From positions 18,456,691 to 18,520,690 of the forward strand of contig CP154955.1 of NCBI GenBank assembly GCA_039621445.1: a stretch of 64,000 nt of DNA. The letters run 5' to 3'. Source of the DNA: Euglena gracilis (Eukaryota; Euglenida; Euglenophyceae; Euglenales). Below the pieces are notes generated by a model, which worked only from the letters and a program-made list of their open reading frames with translations, was not told the DNA's origin and did not search any database. Shown here in pieces: positions 42,414 to 54,160 of the stretch (positions are counted from its first letter, which is position 1; each line of letters opens with the position of its first letter). Position numbers and translations under genes: made by a program.

Positions 42414-42605
42414 CTGCTCCCCCAGCTGCAGGCGCACGTGCACGTTGCAGGTGGCGGGGAGGTGGGCGCCGTGGCCAATGGTGACCAGCAGCACGCTCAT
42501 CGACGGCGGCTCCCCGGAGGCCACGAGGCGGCGCAGCTCGTTGATGGTCGCCATCGGCCTCAGGCGGCGCAAAAGGACCGGCCCCTCGGTCCCGAAACCA
42601 TTCAT
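42414..42605 (-). CDS. first exon, start of the C2-domain gene
   Basis: A 64-codon open block on the minus strand. The first in-frame ATG is at 42603-42605, a second (MATINELRRL) at 42550-42552. It ends in phase 0 at a CAG|GTGTGG donor. After a short helical start (INELRRLVASGEPP) it reads SVLLVTIGHGAHLPATCNVH, the first strand of C2 domain 1, and VRLQLGEQ. I take 42605 as the start because no further exon-like block is seen before the tandem array begins about 160 bp upstream. However, an AG lies directly before it and a split N-terminus cannot be excluded. Confidence 0.8.
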
Positions 42606-42765
42606 ACTTCACGGTTGGTTGGACAAATGCACTCAACTTTAATGCTATCGATACAAATATGCGCACATGTGTATTTGTACGTTTGTGTGCGCATAATGCA
42701 CATGTGTTTCCATGAATACATAACGTAAGAGTTTCTGAAGATTTCGGTGCGTGGACCGCCCAAAG

Positions 42766-44695
42766 AAGACGAGAAGAAATCCCTGTGAACACTTCCTGTG
42801 AACAGCTCACCCCTATGAGCAAGTGTGGCGTAAAGATACTACATATCCTTGGTGTAATAAAAACACAGGAGATGAAGAAAGAGCACATTGCTGTCTTGTG
42901 GAGCGGCGGTATGGAGAGCGAAGGACTCTCACTCCTCCAGTGGTTCTCAGAGGGCCTTGCAACCTCTGCATCTCCATGGGCAAGGCCAAGGCGCCAGGGG
43001 TGTACCACGGGCCTTTCCGTTGGCGTCGGGAGTGGCCTGGAACCTGAATTCCACCCCAACCCTGCGGGAAGGTCAATTGAAGGGCTCTGTAACTCAGGAG
43101 GAAGAAGAACTTAAAAAGAATAAGAACTCAAGAAGAAGAAGAAGAAGAGCTCAAGAAAAAGGCTCTCTCTAGAAGAAGAATAAGGGCTCTCAAGAGGTAC
43201 CATGGCGCCCTGGGTGCGATGGACACCTCCTTGGACAAACTGCTCCAGCCATGCCCATGCCCAGGCACCAGGCACCAGGCACTGTGGGCGCTTATATGCA
43301 CTCGAGGCGCGTTTGCCACCGTGACCTGAAGCCGACACACCGTCTGGTCGCATTTAATGCCAAAGGACCTTAACGTCCCTGCCACACGAATTTGTGATTT
43401 TGGTCAGCCCCTGTGCTTTTTTATGAGGGCTCAGTAACTTTTGAATGAGCTACAGAGTGGTGAGTTATTTGATTACCCGATATATAAGTAAGTTGATCAT
43501 CTAGATTTTCATGGCTTTACCTGCCCCCTCCTCTCAATTGGGCCATGCCTCCTCCCCCCCCCCCCGGGCGCTTGGCTCGGGCCAACCTTAGGGGGGCCAA
43601 GTTCGCATGTTAAGAATTCCGGCGGCCATGTGCAAAAGGCCTAAGGCCAACTTTGGGGGGGGGGGCAAGTTTGCATGTACGGAGGAGGGGGGCCAAGCGC
43701 CCGGGGGGACCAAGTGCCCGGGGGGGGGGGGGGGGTATATCTATACCTCCAGATGTCATTGAACCATTCTTTGAGGACAATTATGCCATGTGGCAGCATC
43801 TCATATGATGGCACTTTTGTAAGTTTGTGGGCTAAAGGCCATTATGAAGTGGGAGGCGAGAAGAGATGCGGGAATATCAATTCAAGGGCTCTCTGACTCA
43901 ACTTGAAATCCTGCCCTGGGTCCTACCCCTTCCTTGGCCTCAAAGGAACAGGGGCTCTCTTGACAGTCCAGGCCCATCGCCGGAGATGACCACCACGGGG
44001 GGAGGGGGTGTTCGCCCCACCTACCCAGGGGTACCCCACTTTTTCGGCCACTTATCGGGGGGACCCACTTTTTTGGGAGTCAGTTTTTGGGTAAAAAATT
44101 GTAAGTGATTTGTTCTGAAAAAAAGGCCAAAATGGCCAAAACCTCGGGGGAGGGGCCACAAGGCCATTGGGGTAAACCCTCCCCCCCAATTTGAACAACT
44201 ATTCCAAAATTAAGCAACCCAAATTGAAGCAACCCCCCCCAGGAATCAATGAAAACGCCAAAAAAAAACAAGCAGCCCATGAAATTAAGGTGAAAAGAAG
44301 GGGGGAAACAGGAAAATATGAAAAGTGAAGAAAGCTTGAACAAACAATAACCGTCAATTTTAGGGAAAATAATCAAATCCGTTGAGTCTGTACCATTTTG
44401 GGACTGAGTTACTGTTGTTGCAAGGCATTGTTTCTGTTGACCGTTTGGTGAGGATTCAAGCAACCCCTCGGTGCGTATGATAAAACCCAAATTGAAGCAA
44501 TCTTGAGCAGCCCCTGAAACCCAAATTTAAGCAACGGGTTGCTTAAATCCGTTGTGGGTGGGTCCGGCAGACCCACCCACCAGACCCCCCGGGTCCAAAC
44601 TTAAAAAAAAAACCTCCCCCCAACACACCCACCCGCCCGCCCACTTTCGAAAACCCAGCCTCTGGGAGGAGGAAATCGCGCCTGAGTCAATCTGA
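42766..44695 (+). repeat. 1.8-kb tandem array, unit 0 (older form)
   Basis: First and most diverged unit. It starts at GACGAGAAGAAATCCCTGTG and keeps a block of about 95 bp (GGTACCATGGCGCCC to CACTGTGGGCGC, about 43195-43290) that units 1-4 lack but the dispersed copy at 60.5 kb retains. The left edge, about 160 bp from the first exon of the minus-strand gene, has a short extra duplication of CTGTGAACA. Confidence 0.9.
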
Positions 44696-46518
44696 GACAA
44701 GACGAGAAGAAATCCCTGTGAACAGCTCACCCCTATGAGCAAGTGGGGCGTAAAGATACTACATATCCTTGGTGGAATAAAGGCACAGGAAATGAAGAAA
44801 GAGAAGATTGCTGTCTTGTGGAGCGGCGGTATGGAGAGAGGACTCTCACTCCTCCAGTGGTTCTCAGAGGGCCTTGCAACCTCTGCATCTCCACGGGCAA
44901 GGCCAAGGCGCCAGGGGTGTACCAGTGGCCTTTCCGTTGGCGTTGGGAGTGGCCTGGAACCCGAAGTCCACCCCAACCCTGCGGGAAGGTCAATTGAAGG
45001 GCTCTGTAACTCAGGAGGAAGAAGAACTTAAAAAGAATAAGAACTCAAAAAGAAGAAGAAGAGCTCAAGAAGAAGGCTCTCTCTAGAAGAAGAACAAGGG
45101 CTCTCAAGAGGCACATGCACTTATATGCACTCGAGGCGCGTTTGCCACCGTGACCTGAAGCCGACACACCGTCTGGTCGCATTTAATGCCAAAGGACCTT
45201 AACGTCCCTGCCACACGAATTTGTGATTTTGGTCAGCCCCTGTGCTTTTTTATGAGGGCTCAGTAACTTTTGAATGAGCTGCAGAGTGGTGAGTTATTTG
45301 ATTACCCGATATATAAGTAAGTTGATCATCTAGATTTTCATGGCTTTACCTGCCCCCTCCTCTCAATTGGGCCATACCTCCTCCCCCCCCCCCCGGGCGC
45401 TTGGCCCGGGCCAACCTTGGGGGGGCCAAGTTCGCATGTTAAGAATTCCGGCGGCCATGTGCAAAAGGCCTAAGGCCAACTTGGGGGGGGGGCAAGTTTG
45501 CATGTACGGAGGAGGGGGGCCAAGCGCCCGGGGGGACCAAGTGCCCGGGGGGGGGGGTATATCTATACCTCCAGGTGTCATTGAATCATTCTTTGAGGAC
45601 AATTATGCCATGTGGCAGCATCTCATATGATGGCACTTTTGTAAGTTTGTGGGCTAAAGGCCATTATGAAGTGGGAGGCGAGAAGAGATGCGGGAATATC
45701 AATTCAAGGGCTCTCTGACTCAATTTCAAATCCTGCCCTGGGTCCTACTCCTTCCTTGGCCTCAAAGGAACAGGGGCTCTCTTGACAGTCCAGGCCCATC
45801 GCCGGAGATGACCACCACGGGGAGAGGGGGTGTTCGCCCCACCTACCCAGGGGTACCCCACTTTTTCGGCCACTTATCGGGGGGACCCACTTTTTTGGGA
45901 GTCAGTTTTTGGGTAAAAAATTTTAAGTGATTTGTTCTGAAAAAAGGCCAAAATGGCCAAAACCCCGGGGGGGGGGGCACAAGGCCATTGGGGTAAACCC
46001 TCCCCCCAATTTGAACAACTATTCCAAAATTAAGCAACCCAAATTGAAGCAACCCCCCCCCCAGGAATCAATGAAAACGCCAAAAAAAAATCAAGCAGCC
46101 CATGAAATTAAGGTGAAAAGAAGGGGGGAAACAGGAAAATATGAAAAGTGAAGAAAGCTTGAACAAACAATAACCGTCAATTTTAGGGAAAATAATCAAA
46201 TCCGTTGAGTCTGTACCATTTTGGGACTGAGTTACTGTTGTTGCAAGGCATTGTTTCTGTTGACCGTTTGGTGAGGATTCAAGCAACCCCTCGGTGCGTA
46301 TGATAAAACCCAAATTGAAGCAATCTTGAGCAGCCCCTGAAACCCAAATTTAAGCAACGGGTTGCTTAAATCCGTTGTGGGTGGGTCCGGCAGACCCACC
46401 CACCAGACCCCCCGGGTCCAAACTTAAAAAAAAAACCTCCCCCCAACACACCCACCCGCCCGCCCACTTTCGAAAACCCAGCCTCTGGGAGGAGGAAATC
46501 GCGCCTGAGTCAATCTGA
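44696..46518 (+). repeat. 1.8-kb tandem array, unit 1
   Basis: 1823 bp, nearly identical to unit 2. Contains a GAA/AAG-rich stretch, a GC-rich imperfect palindrome around GGGCGCTTGGCCCGGGCC, and CAAATTGAAGCAACCCC segments. The short open frames repeated in every unit lack known domains. Confidence 0.95.
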
Positions 46519-48338
46519 GACAAGACGAGAAGAAATCCCTGTGAACAGCTCACCCCTATGAGCAAGTGGGGCGTAAAGATACTACATATCCTTGGTGGAA
46601 TAAAGGCACAGGAAATGAAGAAAGAGAAGATTGCTGTCTTGTGGAGCGGCGGTATGGAGAGAGGACTCTCACTCCTCCAGTGGTTCTCAGAGGGCCTTGC
46701 AACCTCTGCATCTCCACGGGCAAGGCCAAGGCGCCAGGGGTGTACCAGTGGCCTTTCCGTTGGCGTTGGGAGTGGCCTGGAACCCGAAGTCCACCCCAAC
46801 CCTGCGGGAAGGTCAATTGAAGGGCTCTGTAACTCAGGAGGAAGAAGAACTTAAAAAGAATAAGAACTCAAAAAGAAGAAGAAGAGCTCAAGAAGAAGGC
46901 TCTCTCTAGAAGAAGAACAAGGGCTCTCAAGAGGCACATGCACTTATATGCACTCGAGGCGCGTTTGCCACCGTGACCTGAAGCCGACACACCGTCTGGT
47001 CGCATTTAATGCCAAAGGACCTTAACGTCCCTGCCACACGAATTTGTGATTTTGGTCAGCCCCTGTGCTTTTTTATGAGGGCTCAGTAACTTTTGAATGA
47101 GCTGCAGAGTGGTGAGTTATTTGATTACCCGATATATAAGTAAGTTGATCATCTAGATTTTCATGGCTTTACCTGCCCCCTCCTCTCAATTGGGCCATAC
47201 CTCCTCCCCCCCCCCCCCCGGCGCTTGGCCCGGGCCAACCTTGGGGGGGCCAAGTTCGCATGTTAAGAATTCCGGCGGCCATGTGCAAAAGGCCTAAGGC
47301 CAACTTGGGGGGGGGCAAGTTTGCATGTACGGAGGAGGGGGGCCAAGCGCCCGGGGGGACCAAGTGCCCGGGGGGGGGGTATATCTATACCTCCAGGTGT
47401 CATTGAATCATTCTTTGAGGACAATTATGCCATGTGGCAGCATCTCATATGATGGCACTTTTGTAAGTTTGTGGGCTAAAGGCCATTATGAAGTGGGAGG
47501 CGAGAAGAGATGCGGGAATATCAATTCAAGGGCTCTCTGACTCAATTTCAAATCCTGCCCTGGGTCCTACTCCTTCCTTGGCCTCAAAGGAACAGGGGCT
47601 CTCTTGACAGTCCAGGCCCATCGCCGGAGATGACCACCACGGGGAGAGGGGGTGTTCGCCCCACCTACCCAGGGGTACCCCACTTTTTCGGCCACTTATC
47701 GGGGGGACCCACTTTTTTGGGAGTCAGTTTTTGGGTAAAAAATTTTAAGTGATTTGTTCTGAAAAAAGGCCAAAATGGCCAAAACCCCGGGGGGGGGCAC
47801 AAGGCCATTGGGGTAAACCCTCCCCCCAATTTGAACAACTATTCCAAAATTAAGCAACCCAAATTGAAGCAACCCCCCCCCCAGGAATCAATGAAAACGC
47901 CAAAAAAAAATCAAGCAGCCCATGAAATTAAGGTGAAAAGAAGGGGGGAAACAGGAAAATATGAAAAGTGAAGAAAGCTTGAACAAACAATAACCGTCAA
48001 TTTTAGGGAAAATAATCAAATCCGTTGAGTCTGTACCATTTTGGGACTGAGTTACTGTTGTTGCAAGGCATTGTTTCTGTTGACCGTTTGGTGAGGATTC
48101 AAGCAACCCCTCGGTGCGTATGATAAAACCCAAATTGAAGCAATCTTGAGCAGCCCCTGAAACCCAAATTTAAGCAACGGGTTGCTTAAATCCGTTGTGG
48201 GTGGGTCCGGAAGACCCACCCACCAGACCCCCCGGGTCCAAACTTAAAAAAAAAACCTCCCCCCAACACACCCACCCGCCCGCCCACTTTCGAAAACCCA
48301 GCCTCTGGGAGGAGGAAATCGCGCCTGAGTCAATCTGA
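46519..48338 (+). repeat. 1.8-kb tandem array, unit 2
   Basis: 1820 bp; differs from unit 1 mainly in the length of G or C homopolymers. Confidence 0.95.
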
Positions 48339-49952
48339 GACAAGACGAGAAGAAATCCCTGTGAACAGCTCACCCCTATGAGCAAGTGGGGCGTAAAGAT
48401 ACTACATATCCTTGGTGGAATAAAGGCACAGGAAATGAAGAAAGAGAAGATTGCTGTCTTGTGGAGCGGCGGTATGGAGAGAGGACTCTCACTCCTCCAG
48501 TGGTTCTCAGAGGGCCTTGCAACCTCTGCATCTCCACGGGCAAGGCCAAGGCGCCAGGGGTGTACCAGTGGCCTTTCCGTTGGCGTTGGGAGTGGCCTGG
48601 AACCCGAAGTCCACCCCAACCCTGCGGGAAGGTCAATTGAAGGGCTCTGTAACTCAGGAGGAAGAAGAACTTAAAAAGAATAAGAACTCAAAAAGAAGAA
48701 GAAGAGCTCAAGAAGAAGGCTCTCTCTAGAAGAAGAACAAGGGCTCTCAAGAGGCACATGCACTTATATGCACTCGAGGCGCGTTTGCCACCGTGACCTG
48801 AAGCCGACACACCGTCTGGTCGCATTTAATGCCAAAGGACCTTAACGTCCCTGCCACACGAATTTGTGATTTTGGTCAGCCCCTGTGCTTTTTTATGAGG
48901 GCTCAGTAACTTTTGAATGAGCTGCAGAGTGGTGAGTTATTTGATTACCCGATATATAAGTAAGTTGATCATCTAGATTTTCATGGCTTTACCTGCCCCC
49001 TCCTCTGGTGTCATTGAATCATTCTTTGAGGACAATTATGCCATGTGGCAGCATCTCATATGATGGCACTTTTGTAAGTTTGTGGGCTAAAGGCCATTAT
49101 GAAGTGGGAGGCGAGAAGAGATGCGGGAATATCAATTCAAGGGCTCTCTGACTCAATTTCAAATCCTGCCCTGGGTCCTACTCCTTCCTTGGCCTCAAAG
49201 GAACAGGGGCTCTCTTGACAGTCCAGGCCCATCGCCGGAGATGACCACCACGGGGAGAGGGGGTGTTCGCCCCACCTACCCAGGGGTACCCCACTTTTTC
49301 GGCCACTTATCGGGGGGACCCACTTTTTTGGGAGTCAGTTTTTGGGTAAAAAATTTTAAGTGATTTGTTCTGAAAAAAGGCCAAAATGGCCAAAACCCCG
49401 GGGGGGGGGGGCACAAGGCCATTGGGGTAAACCCTCCCCCCAATTTGAACAACTATTCCAAAATTAAGCAACCCAAATTGAAGCAACCCCCCCCCCCAGG
49501 AATCAATGAAAACGCCAAAAAAAATCAAGCAGCCCATGAAATTAAGGTGAAAAGAAGGGGGGAAACAGGAAAATATGAAAAGTGAAGAAAGCTTGAACAA
49601 ACAATAACCGTCAATTTTAGGGAAAATAATCAAATCCGTTGAGTCTGTACCATTTTGGGACTGAGTTACTGTTGTTGCAAGGCATTGTTTCTGTTGACCG
49701 TTTGGTGAGGATTCAAGCAACCCCTCGGTGCGTATGATAAAACCCAAATTGAAGCAATCTTGAGCAGCCCCTGAAACCCAAATTTAAGCAACGGGTTGCT
49801 TAAATCCGTTGTGGGTGGGTCCGGCAGACCCACCCACCAGACCCCCCGGGTCCAAACTTAAAAAAAAAACCTCCCCCCAACACACCCACCCGCCCGCCCA
49901 CTTTCGAAAACCCAGCCTCTGGGAGGAGGAAATCGCGCCTGAGTCAATCTGA
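48339..49952 (+). repeat. 1.8-kb tandem array, unit 3 (206-bp deletion)
   Basis: 1614 bp. The GC-rich palindromic block is missing: the sequence passes from CTGCCCCCTCCTCT straight to GGTGTCATTGAATC at about 49007. Confidence 0.93.
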
Positions 49953-50792
49953 GACAAGACGAGAAGAAATCCCTGTGAACAGCTCACCCCTATGAGCAAG
50001 TGGGGCGTAAAGATACTACATATCCTTGGTGGAATAAAGGCACAGGAAATGAAGAAAGAGAAGATTGCTGTCTTGTGGAGCGGCGGTATGGAGAGAGTAC
50101 TCTCACTCCTCCAGTGGTTCTCAGAGGGCCTTGCAACCTCTGCATCTCCACGGGCAAGGCCAAGGCGCCAGGGGTGTACCAGTGGCCTTTCCGTTGGCGT
50201 TGGGAGTGGCCTGGAACCCGAAGTCCACCCCAACCCTGCGGGAAGGTCAATTGAAGGGCTCTGTAACTCAGGAGGAAGAAGAACTTAAAAAGAATAAGAA
50301 CTCAAGAAGAAGAAGAAAAGCTCAAGAAGAAGGCTCTCTCTAGAAGAAGAACAAGGGCTCTCAAGAGGCACATGCACTTATATGCACTCGAGGCGCGTTT
50401 GCCACCGTGACCTGAAGCCGACACACCGTCTGGTCGCATTTAATGCCAAAGGACCTTAACGTCCCTGCCACACGAATTTGTGATTTTGGTCAGCCCCTGT
50501 GCTTTTTTATGAGGGCTCAGTAACTTTTGAATGAGCTGCAGAGTGGTGAGTTATTTGATTACCCGATATATAAGTCAGTTGATCATCTAGATTTTCATGG
50601 CTTTACCTGCCCCCTCCTCTCAATTGGGCCATACCCCCCCCCCCCCGGGCGCTTGGCCCGGGCCAACCTTAGGGACCACCAGACGCCCCGGGTCCAAACT
50701 TAAAAAAAAACCTGCCCCCCAACACACCCACCCGCCCGCCCACTTTCAAAAACCCAGCCTCTTGGAGGAGGAAATCGCGCCTGAGTCAATCT
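49953..50792 (+). repeat. 1.8-kb tandem array, unit 4 (internally deleted terminal unit)
   Basis: Only about 840 bp. The unit runs normally to CGGGCCAACCTTAGGG (about 50675) and then resumes near its end (CCACCAGACGCCCCGGGTCC), having lost roughly 1.2 kb. The array stops at GCGCCTGAGTCAATCTG, after which sequence shared with 62 kb begins. Confidence 0.9.
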
Positions 50793-51160
50793 GTGGCTAG
50801 ATCCCTACCTTCTCTAGCTTCTGGTACGCTGCAAATCTTTTTGAATGTGTAAACCTTGACCGAGGCGCAAAAGGCTCTGCCAGCAAGGACACAGCTCATC
50901 AAATCCTGTGTTATCTAAATAATTGAAAATGACACCTACCGTCTGAACACAAACCAATGCCATTTCACGATTGCATTTTGTCAACTGCCCCGTTGTCTGT
51001 TTCGGGGGCTGGTTCATTGAGGAGTGGCAGGGGAGGTGCTTTCTTCACTTCCACGTCGAGGCCGTTGATGCGCGAGGCATGCAAGACAACCTACACGAGT
51101 GACGACAGTTTCATGCACGTTGATGCACGGGGGCGGAGGAAGAAACCTGTCCTGTCCGAA
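50793..51160 (+). repeat. array flank duplicated at 62012-62371
   Basis: About 350 bp following the last array unit is closely similar to the sequence following the dispersed unit at 60.3-62.0 kb. It includes an open block that may be an exon. The plus strand reads GRCFLHFHVEAVDARGMQDN before a GTGACG donor, resembling a C2 first strand. The minus strand reads VVLHASRINGLDVEVKKAPP, which is also C2-like. I cannot decide the strand; the plus reading lies in the same orientation as the exons at 54 and 63 kb. Confidence 0.7.
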
Positions 51161-54045
51161 CCAACAGTGGCAGTGAAGGCCCAAGGGGCAGGATTGGGGC
51201 AGCCAAGTGCCCCATCGCAAACTCTCTTTCCACCCCGCGGCGTGGTCATGGGTGCTTTGCCACGAATCCAGCGGGGTGTCCGTCTCCTCAGTCGAAGAGC
51301 CACTGCGTGCGCCAAAGGGAATGAAACAAGGCTGGACACGGGCCGAATGTACGTGGGCGGGAAAAGGCTGATAACAATGCAACAGGAGGCCAATGGCAAT
51401 GAGGGTCCATGAGGGTGCGATGGAGAACGCTGTTGTCGCTGGAATGAAGGAGTGCTGGCGGGAAAAAGTGCTGCCCTGTTGGGTGAATGGAAGAACGGTG
51501 GCGGAATATGACCGGAAACGGTTTCAGAAAAGGAGCGTGCTTGAGTAATGGTAGAAAAATCAGATGGAGCACAGCACAAAGGTGGAAGAAAAAGAAAGGA
51601 GGCTGCGGAGGCAGCAGGTAGCACCGAGCCAGTGTTCTGGATAACATGGGTCCAGTGTTCTCTGTGATGCAGCACAGCACCCTCGAACTAAACGGATGCT
51701 CTCCCTCTGCTGTGCGTTACGGCATTGATGCGGGTGGACATTGAGACGGTGACACTGCTGGAGGTGCAATAGGAGCGGTCAAAAAAGCTAGCTTCGCTTG
51801 TTTGAGCCATTTTCAAGCAGGGTATAGGGTATGACTTTCGAAGGGCACTATGCTTTGTTGCCAGTGTGCAAAGGGGGAAACCATTTTCAGTCCAACTTCA
51901 ATTGGTATGGGTAAGGCGTCCAAATCTCTAATAAAGGTTTCATAAGCTTGAAGTTGCATGTACTGGTTTGAATCGTACTGCAAAAAACATCTTCAAAGAC
52001 AACTAACCTTAACTTCGGATGCAAAGAAGAAGATCTCTTTGGGCGGATTGCAAGATGAAGGACAGTAGCTGAAAAATCGGGATGATCTGCAGAAGGGACT
52101 TCCCTTGTGGCAACCTCTCTCGGGGGGGGGGGGGTCGACCAAAATCCACCCACAATGGGCCAAAACTGGTGCAATGTCTTTCTCCTGTGTTGCTTATCAG
52201 ACAAATTGCACCGGAGAGCCGCATCGTCATGGCCTTCAAATTTCATGCCATTGTCTCAGAGCGCATACCGTTGGGAATGACCCAGCGTTTTTCATCGACT
52301 CTGAAGCTAGTGTTATAGTGAGAAAAGACATTGGAAGGGCGAGGACGTGTTGAACATGCAATTAAGAGGTTCTTTTGCTCAATTTTTTGGTTACACCTCA
52401 AATGGCGGGGGGTAGATCTGGCCTGGGGGGGGGGTTGTGGGCCGACCCCAGGGTCGGCCCACTGCGACCCTGGGGTCGCTAAGGTCGCTAAGGTTGAGTG
52501 GGCTGACCCTAGGGTCGGCCCTAGGGTCATAGTGGGCCGACCCTATGGCCGACCCTAGGGTCGGCCCACCCCACGACCTCGCTCCCCCCCCCGTCAAAAA
52601 AAATCTCGAATTTTTTTTCGATTCAAATACAAAGAAAACGGAAAGAAGAAATACCAATGTTGGTTACTTATGCAAAAATACCATGCCCCCCCCCCCCGAG
52701 CTATTCCCATAGGGGGGGGGGGAAGGGAATAGCTCGCTGCCATAGCACTTTTTACAAAGAACTTCCCCCAAAAAGTGCTCAAAAATCGACGTTTTGGGGA
52801 CGTTTTCAAAAATCACTTTTTGGCAAATGTGCATAAAATTGACCATTCCTTGTGAACATCCAAAAAAAAGTTGCAAAAAATGACCCCTTTTGGGTTGCCC
52901 GAGGGACGGGTATGGGAATAGCTCAGGGGGGGACCTAGGCCCCCCCTCCCGAGCTGTTCCCCCCCGTACTGTTCCCATTGGGCCGTAAAGGTTCCCCCCC
53001 AGGCCAGATCCAGGAGCCTCAATGATGATTTTGAAGGCCAAAAGGATCATTTCTGGTATCTGGGTTCTGCTCGCAATCCATTTTTGTTCCTGGTTCCCCC
53101 TGGGGGATTTCTTAAGAGCACACTGGGGTGGGTACACATTGGGGGGGAGAACCAGCCTGCCTGCCCTCAGCTTTCTGATTTTGCAATACATTGCTTTTGG
53201 AAATAAACAAGCTCCGGACGATGCCATTTGGGAGGTATCACACATTACAAAAAATGATGAAAATCTACAAATAATCCTTTCACTGTTTACAGCAACCGCT
53301 ACAGAGCCACGTTCAAGGGTTAAACCAAGAACATGGCAGAAAAGTGCCATGCAAATCAGTACTCCGTTGTGGAAGGAGCGTCACAAAAGAGGCACCCCCC
53401 GCTATTTGATCCTGATACTGTTTTGCTCAATGCAACGCCTGAAGTTTGTTCCAACAACCAACCGGGGGAGGGGGGGTGTGAGACATGGGCGGGATCCCAG
53501 GCTGGCAAAAATTGGCCATAGGTGAGGGTATAAAGCATCCAAGCATCCTCCGAACAACAAAAATTCTTGCTGTGACGCAGCCAGTCAAAAAAAATTACCC
53601 GTGGCTGTGGCGGCACAAAAACAATTTCCAGCAACACTAACATGGTACTCATGCAATTTTGAAAACAGAGCTGATGTCGCTGCTCAGAAACAGTTTGCTG
53701 GTTATTTTTGACCCCCCCCTTTTCAAAAACTTTGGCACATTGTGCCGAAATCTTCTTGTGCCGGCACATTGTGCTGGAGGGGACCCTACCCCGGGGGGGT
53801 CCAGCCAGCCAGCACCTTTTTCCAGCCGGCTTGACCCAAACCCTTTGGCCAAGTCCACTTTGACCCCCCCCGAACCCCGGGGGTCCTTAAGAATACCCTG
53901 GCCGGCGGCTGGATCAGCGGACCCCTGGGGGGGGGGGGGGGGGGTTGGCAGCCGGCTTGGAGCTGGTGGCTGGAAAAAAGGTGCTGGCTGGCTAGACTTG
54001 CCCCCCCGGGGGTCCCCCCCTGGCTGAACGACAACTAGCTCATTG
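51160..54045. other. non-coding stretch
   Basis: The open frames at 51.1-51.7 kb on both strands have no splice support. A GC-rich tandem block lies at 52430-52570 and C/G tracts at 52685-52720 and 52925-53005. An inverted pair of GAGCTATTCCCATAGGG/GGGAATAGCTC occurs near 52699-52735 and again at 52913-52925. Confidence 0.4.
52430..52570. repeat. GACCCTAGGGTCGGCC palindromic repeats
   Basis: Six or more units of GGGTCGGCC(C)/GACCC(T)AGGGTC, each self-complementary, within 140 bp. Likely a hairpin-forming minisatellite. Confidence 0.8.
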
Positions 54046-54051
54046 ACACAG

Positions 54052-54160
54052 ATTGGCTCATTCCCAAGGAGATCCCAGCACTGGTCATCACCCCGGAGGA
54101 CACGACGATGGCGACAGCCAGTGCAATACGACTGGGAGTGCACACGAGGCTGCACAAAGG
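54052..54160 (+). CDS. exon of a plus-strand gene (WLIPKEIPALVITPEDTTMA)
   Basis: The plus strand has a CATTGACACAG acceptor and a GTCAGT donor, with 2 nt, 35 codons and 2 nt. It reads WLIPKEIPALVITPEDTTMA, then TASAIRLGVHTRLHK. This is a well-behaved protein sequence with no low complexity, and the opposite strand is less convincing. I do not recognise the family. With exons at 59.2, 63.2 and 63.8 kb it indicates a gene transcribed away from the minus-strand gene. Confidence 0.62.

Larger units (their letters stand above)
3594..42605 (-). other. large split gene: multi-C2, CH-like, coiled-coil protein
   Basis: Gene-level entry for the minus-strand exons listed separately. Order from the N-terminus: C2 domain 1 (42.6-40.7 kb), C2 domain 2 and coiled coil (40.5-38.5 kb), C2 domain 3 (38.2-34.8 kb), gap, CH-like domain (29.7-24.5 kb), polar linker (23.1-22.0 kb), Arg/Glu-rich coiled coils with a duplicated exon pair (21.1-6.8 kb), then a disordered tail and possible stop (5.0-3.6 kb). 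C2 domains usually bind membranes or protein partners; CH-like folds with long coiled coils are common in axonemal and centrosomal proteins. Hence a ciliary scaffold is a reasonable guess, not a demonstrated function. Whether the C2 part and the CH/coiled-coil part are one gene is unproven, because no exon bridges 34.7-29.7 kb with matching phase. Confidence 0.6.

Noticed and set aside
42823-50343. Short open frames repeated in every array unit (for example KDTTYPWWNKGTG)
   Set aside because: Several overlapping frames on both strands are conserved equally, as expected from recent DNA duplication; no domain or splice context.
52430-52570. Telomere-like CCCTA sequence
   Set aside because: Units are palindromic GACCCTAGGGTC, not a directional telomere repeat.
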